Assembly (NCBI GenBank): GCA_035581425.1
Contig: DATJVP010000112.1
Span: 1 to 42,801 of the forward strand
Reading direction: 5' to 3'
DNA from: DASZHJ01 sp035581425
GTDB lineage: Bacteria > Pseudomonadota > Alphaproteobacteria > ATCC43930 > CGMCC-115725
Length of the DNA: 42,801 bases
The translations under genes and the position numbers were made by a program. The notes under the pieces were generated by a model. It did no database searches and was not told the DNA's origin. It saw nothing but the letters and a program-made list of their open reading frames with translations. Shown in pieces: positions 39,807 through 42,801 of this stretch; the stretch's first letter is position 1; every line of letters starts with the position of its first letter.

Positions 39807-40552
39807 TGCGCGGCCCTTTCCCGCCGCGTGCCGCGGGCGATGTCGAGAAAGACCTCCTCGAGCGTCTCGCGGCCGTAGCGGTCGATCAGAAGTTGCGGGC
39901 TGCCGCGGTCGACGATGTGGCCCTGCCGCATCATCAGCACGTCCGAGCAGAGCCGCTCGACCTCGCCCATATTATGCGAGGCCATGAGGATGCTGGCGCC
40001 GGTCCGGGTGCGATAAGTCTCGAGATATCCCCGCACCCAGTCGCCGGTATCGGGATCGAGCGAGGCCGTGGGCTCGTCGAGGAGCAGCAGCTCCGGCTCG
40101 TTGACGAGCGCCTTGGCGAGAGCAACCCGCGTACGCTGGCCCGCGCTCAGGCTGCCGACGCGCCGGTCGATGAAGGCCTCGAGCTGCAGATCGCGCGCGA
40201 GCAGGGCGATGCGCAGGTCGAGTCTCGGCACGCCGTAGAGCATGCCATAGACTCGGAGATTCTCGCGCACCGTGAGGCGATGTGGCAGATCGATATAGGG
40301 AGAGGAGAAATTCATGCGCGGCAGCACGCGGTGCCGATGATGCCGCATATCCGCGCCGAGAACATGTACCTCGCCCGCGGTCGGGAGGAGGAGTCCAAGC
40401 AGCATCGCGAGCGTCGTGGTCTTGCCCGCACCGTTGCCGCCAAGGAGCGCGGCGGTCGTGCCGCGCGTCACGGAGAAATTCAGTCCCTCGACAGCCACCG
40501 TGTCGCCAAAGCGCTTGGTGAGGCCGGCGACCGCAATGACGACGTCGCTCAT
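39803..40552 (-). CDS. ABC transporter ATP-binding protein
   Basis: ATPase partner of the ABC-2 permease. It has 249 aa. Walker A is LLGGNGAGKTTTLAML, the signature is GSLSAGQRTRVALAKAL (LSAGQ rather than the usual LSGGQ), Walker B is LLLLDEPTASLDPDTG, and the switch His is in LMASHNMGEVERL. The VTRGTTAALLGGNGAGKTTT start and short length place it with the DrrA/CcmA-like exporter ATPases. It is leftward, divergent from regB with about 157 bp between. Confidence 0.94.
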   Translation of the reverse strand: MSDVVIAVAGLTKRFGDTVAVEGLNFSVTRGTTAALLGGNGAGKTTTLAMLLGLLLPTAGEVHVLGADMRHHRHRVLPRMNFSSPYIDLPHRLTVRENLRVYGMLYGVPRLDLRIALLARDLQLEAFIDRRVGSLSAGQRTRVALAKALVNEPELLLLDEPTASLDPDTGDWVRGYLETYRTRTGASILMASHNMGEVERLCSDVLMMRQGHIVDRGSPQLLIDRYGRETLEEVFLDIARGTRRERAAQ

Positions 40553-40600
40553 GGCGCGGGACTATGGAGGAATTTGACAATGCCTGCCAGCGCAGCTGCT

Positions 40601-40623
40601 CCCTCTCGCCGACGGGGAGAGGG
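40601..40623. repeat. Palindromic intergenic repeat, copy 2
   Basis: CCCTCTC (40601-40607) and GAGAGGG (40617-40623) form a perfect 7-bp inverted repeat with a short GC-rich centre, followed by TGAGGGGGCGCTG. It resembles the copy between ugpB and ugpA (2615-2636). The element lies in the divergent gap between the ABC ATPase gene and regB. Confidence 0.5.
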
Positions 40624-40709
40624 TGAGGGGGCGCTGTCTCGGAAAGCCGCCTCAGACCTCTCCTCGAGGGATTCGGAAGAGCGGCCCGCGCAGCTGATAT
40701 ACTCGTCCG

Positions 40710-42032
40710 ATGAGCCCGATCGGCGATGCCGTGAGCGCGCGGGAGCCCGGAGGGAAGGTCTCCGTGAGCCTTCGCATGCTGCTGCTGATCCGCTGGATAG
40801 CGGTCGCAGGCCAGGCCGCGACCTTGCTCGCGGTGCATTTCGGGATCGGCTTCGACCTGCCCATCGTCCAGGCGCTCGCAGTGGTCGGCGTCTCTGCCTT
40901 CCTCAACGTGATCGCGCTGGTGACGCGCGGGGCAAGCGCACGGCTCGGCGAGATCGAGGCGGCGTCATATCTCGCCTACGACATCGTCCAGCTCGGCGTG
41001 CTCCTCTTTCTCACGGGAGGCCTGCAGAATCCCTTCGCGATCCTCGCGATCGCGCCGGTGACCGTGGCGGCGACGGTGCTCTCGCGGCGGAGCGTGATCG
41101 CGCTCCTGCTCATGACGGTGACGACGATCAGCATCATCGCCTTCTACCACATGCCGCTGCCCTGGCACGGCGAGCCGCCGGTGCTGCCGCCGCTCTCGAT
41201 CCTCGGCGCCTGGGCGGCGCTCGTACTCGCGGCACTCTTCATCGCGGGCTACATCTGGAGCGTCGCCGAGGAGGCGCGCCGGATGCGCGACGCCTTTGCC
41301 GCGACCCAGCTCGCGCTTGCGCGCGAGCTTCGGGTCTCGGCGGTGGGGGCGCTCGCCGCCGCCGCCGCGCATCAGCTCGGCAGCCCGCTCGCGACCATCG
41401 CGGTGGTCGCGAAGGAGCTCGCGCGCGACCTCCCGTCAGGGAGCCCCTTCGCGGAGGACGCGGCGCTGCTGCTGAGCCAGACCGAGCGCTGCCGCACGAT
41501 CCTCGCGGACCTCGCGGGCCAGCGCGTCAGCGAGAGCGGCGCGCCCTATTCGCGTCTCCCGATCTCGGCGCTGGTCGAGGCTGCGGGCGAGCCCTACCGC
41601 AAGCCCGAGGCTCGCGTGATCTACACGACCGCTGCCGGCCCCGGTGGCGAGCCGCAGGTCGAGCGCAGCCCCGAGGTGATGCACGGTCTCGCCAACCTCA
41701 TCCAGAACGCCGTCGAGTTTGCGCGCCACGAGGTGATCGTGACCTCCGCCTGGACGCCGGAGGAAATCTCCGTTGAGGTCGTCGATGACGGGCCGGGCTT
41801 CAGCCCCGGGATGCTCGCGCGGATCGGCGAGCCCTACATTTCCGACCGTGTGGAGGAGGGCCAGCACATGGGCCTCGGCATCTTCATCGCGCGGAGCCTG
41901 CTCGAGCGAACGGGCGCCCGCCTAAAATTCGGGAATCTCGTGGAAGGCGGGGCCCAGATTGTGGTCGAATGGCCGCGGGACGCGCTCGAGCAGCGCGAGC
42001 CCGAGACCGCTGCGGCGGAGAAGGGAGCATGA
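40710..42032 (+). CDS. regB: RegB/PrrB/ActS-type redox-sensing histidine kinase
   Basis: Membrane kinase that responds to the quinone pool and respiratory redox state and phosphorylates RegA. It has 440 aa. About six N-terminal transmembrane segments include the ubiquinone-binding LTGGLQNPFAIL (GGLxNPF, about 103-109). The phospho-accepting His221 is in AAAAHQLGSPLATI, and the redox-active Cys261 in QTERCRTIL is conserved. The kinase core has NLIQNAVEFA (N box), VVDDGPGFSPGM (G1) and MGLGIFIARSLLERTGA (G2). The stop overlaps regA by 4 bp. The upstream gap holds a palindromic repeat. Confidence 0.96.
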   Translation: MSPIGDAVSAREPGGKVSVSLRMLLLIRWIAVAGQAATLLAVHFGIGFDLPIVQALAVVGVSAFLNVIALVTRGASARLGEIEAASYLAYDIVQLGVLLFLTGGLQNPFAILAIAPVTVAATVLSRRSVIALLLMTVTTISIIAFYHMPLPWHGEPPVLPPLSILGAWAALVLAALFIAGYIWSVAEEARRMRDAFAATQLALARELRVSAVGALAAAAAHQLGSPLATIAVVAKELARDLPSGSPFAEDAALLLSQTERCRTILADLAGQRVSESGAPYSRLPISALVEAAGEPYRKPEARVIYTTAAGPGGEPQVERSPEVMHGLANLIQNAVEFARHEVIVTSAWTPEEISVEVVDDGPGFSPGMLARIGEPYISDRVEEGQHMGLGIFIARSLLERTGARLKFGNLVEGGAQIVVEWPRDALEQREPETAAAEKGA

Positions 42033-42616
42033 GCGACACCCAAAAGCCGACAGGCGACGGCCCGTCGCCGATCGAGGGCTTGCCGCCGGAGGAGCGCAGT
42101 CTCCTCATCGTCGACGACGACCAGCCGCTCTGCCAGCGCCTCGCGCGGGCGATGGAGCGGCGCGGGTTCATCGTCGCGACCGCCGACAGCGTGAGGAGCG
42201 GCGTTGCCGCTGCCAGCGGTGCGCCGCCGGCCTTCGCCGTGGTCGATCTCCGCCTCGGCGACGGTAGTGGGCTCGAGGTCGTGAGCGCGATCCGCGCGGC
42301 GCGGCCGAGCGCGCGCATCGTGATGCTCACGGGCTATGGCAATATCGCGACTGCCGTTGCCGCGGTGAAGGCGGGCGCAATCGACTATCTCCCGAAGCCC
42401 GTCGATGCCGATGCCGTCGAGCGCGCGCTCCTTTCGACCGAGGCCGGCCTGCCGCCGCCGCCGGAAGACCCGATGTCCGCCGACCGCGTGCGCTGGGAGC
42501 ACATCCAGCGTGTCTTCGAGCAGTGCGAGCGCAACGTCTCGGAGACCGCGCGACGCCTCAAGATGCATCGGCGGACGCTCCAACGCATCCTCAGCAAGCA
42601 CGCGCCGCGGAGCTAG
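42029..42616 (+). CDS. regA: RegA/PrrA/ActR-type response regulator
   Basis: DNA-binding response regulator of the RegBA system, controlling energy-generating and carbon/nitrogen-fixing operons according to redox state. It has 195 aa. The receiver domain starts SLLIVDDDQPLCQRLARAM, has the phosphoacceptor Asp73 in FAVVDLRLGDGSGLEVV, and the Lys in DYLPKPVDADAVE. A proline-rich linker (GLPPPPEDPMS) leads to the Fis-type HTH: CERNVSETARRLKMHRRTLQ, then RILSKHAPRS. This arrangement is highly conserved in the family. ATG at 42029 overlaps the regB stop (ATGA). Confidence 0.97.
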   Translation: MSDTQKPTGDGPSPIEGLPPEERSLLIVDDDQPLCQRLARAMERRGFIVATADSVRSGVAAASGAPPAFAVVDLRLGDGSGLEVVSAIRAARPSARIVMLTGYGNIATAVAAVKAGAIDYLPKPVDADAVERALLSTEAGLPPPPEDPMSADRVRWEHIQRVFEQCERNVSETARRLKMHRRTLQRILSKHAPRS

Positions 42617-42801
42617 GGGTCCGGCACCCTCACCCACCCATGGGTCTCGCCAAGGGCTCGCACCGTACCGGCGACGCTACAGGCGCAAGCCGACGAGGTG
42701 ATCGAGTAGCTCAACGAGGTCGCTTAGTCGCGTGATGACGCGAAGCCGAACATGCTCGTCACACTGCAGCCAGCAAGTGCCACTCGCCTGGGACCCCCTT
42801 C
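42617..42801. other. Downstream flank of regA, no supported gene
   Basis: About 185 bases to the window edge. ACCCATGGGT (about 42637-42646) is a short palindrome that is too weak for a terminator. A leftward frame entering from the right edge ends at about 42677 with LSDLVELLDHLVGLRL and could be the C-terminus of a gene lying outside, but it is too short to support a call. Confidence 0.4.

Noticed and set aside
42637..42646. Palindrome ACCCATGGGT after regA as terminator
   Set aside because: Short stem with no loop and no run of T following it.

Overview
The window is a GC-rich, densely packed stretch that looks chromosomal and alphaproteobacterial. The reasons are the RegB/RegA-type (ActS/ActR) redox two-component pair at the right end, a large CobN-type cobalamin cluster, many 4-bp ATGA/GTGA stop-start overlaps, and dispersed CCCTCTC...GAGAGGG palindromes between genes. 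The order within Alphaproteobacteria cannot be fixed from the sequence alone.

Layout. 1-993: the 5' end of an ATP-grasp-like gene (cut by the window edge) and a YgjP-type metallopeptidase, both leftward. 1265-4403: ugpB-ugpA-ugpE, a glycerol-3-phosphate-type ABC importer without an adjacent ATPase gene. 4453-5152: a Phd/PIN toxin-antitoxin pair behind an AT-rich repeat promoter. 5149-6243: Ada. 6277-9019: leftward cobA-sco1-cobB. 9205-11744: rightward cbiD-cobK-ankyrin, behind a possible cobalamin-riboswitch-like leader. 11758-20362: a leftward seven-gene operon, cbiX, cobH (fused to an unknown N-terminal domain), cobL, a GT39/ArnT-like membrane glycosyltransferase, cobI, cbiG-cobJ fusion and cobM. 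20461-21465: cobD/cbiB, convergent with leftward cobQ. 21467-29623: leftward cobU-cobW-cobN-cobO-SYLF-cobQ, headed by a clear cobalamin riboswitch (29695-29845). 29901-31212: an HTH plus nucleotidyltransferase-fold pair, toxin-antitoxin-like, preceded by two matching dyads. 31235-33249: leftward cobS-cobC-PH-like membrane protein. 33327-37802: a very large TIR-STAND NTPase-TM-WD40 protein lying between cobS and cobT. 37943-38992: cobT. 39003-40552: an ABC-2 exporter. 40710-42616: regB-regA.

How the genes fit together. About 18 genes cover most of adenosylcobalamin synthesis: uroporphyrinogen-III methylation (CobA), ring methylations and contraction (CobI, CbiG-CobJ, CobM, CbiD, CobK, CobL, CobH), a,c-diamidation (CobB), cobalt insertion (CobN and possibly CbiX, with CobW), adenosylation (CobO), amidation (CobQ), and lower-loop assembly (CobD, CobU, CobT, CobS, CobC). 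The set mixes proteins named from the aerobic route (CobN, CobI, CobJ, CobK, CobL) with ones named from the anaerobic route (CbiD, CbiG, CbiX). No CobG, CobZ or CobF is present in the window.

The most unusual features are the TIR-STAND-WD40 gene placed inside the cob cluster, the unknown domain fused to CobH, the glycosyltransferase translationally coupled into the corrin operon, and the HTH-nucleotidyltransferase pair with a double operator. Function calls come from reading protein motifs; no database search was run.
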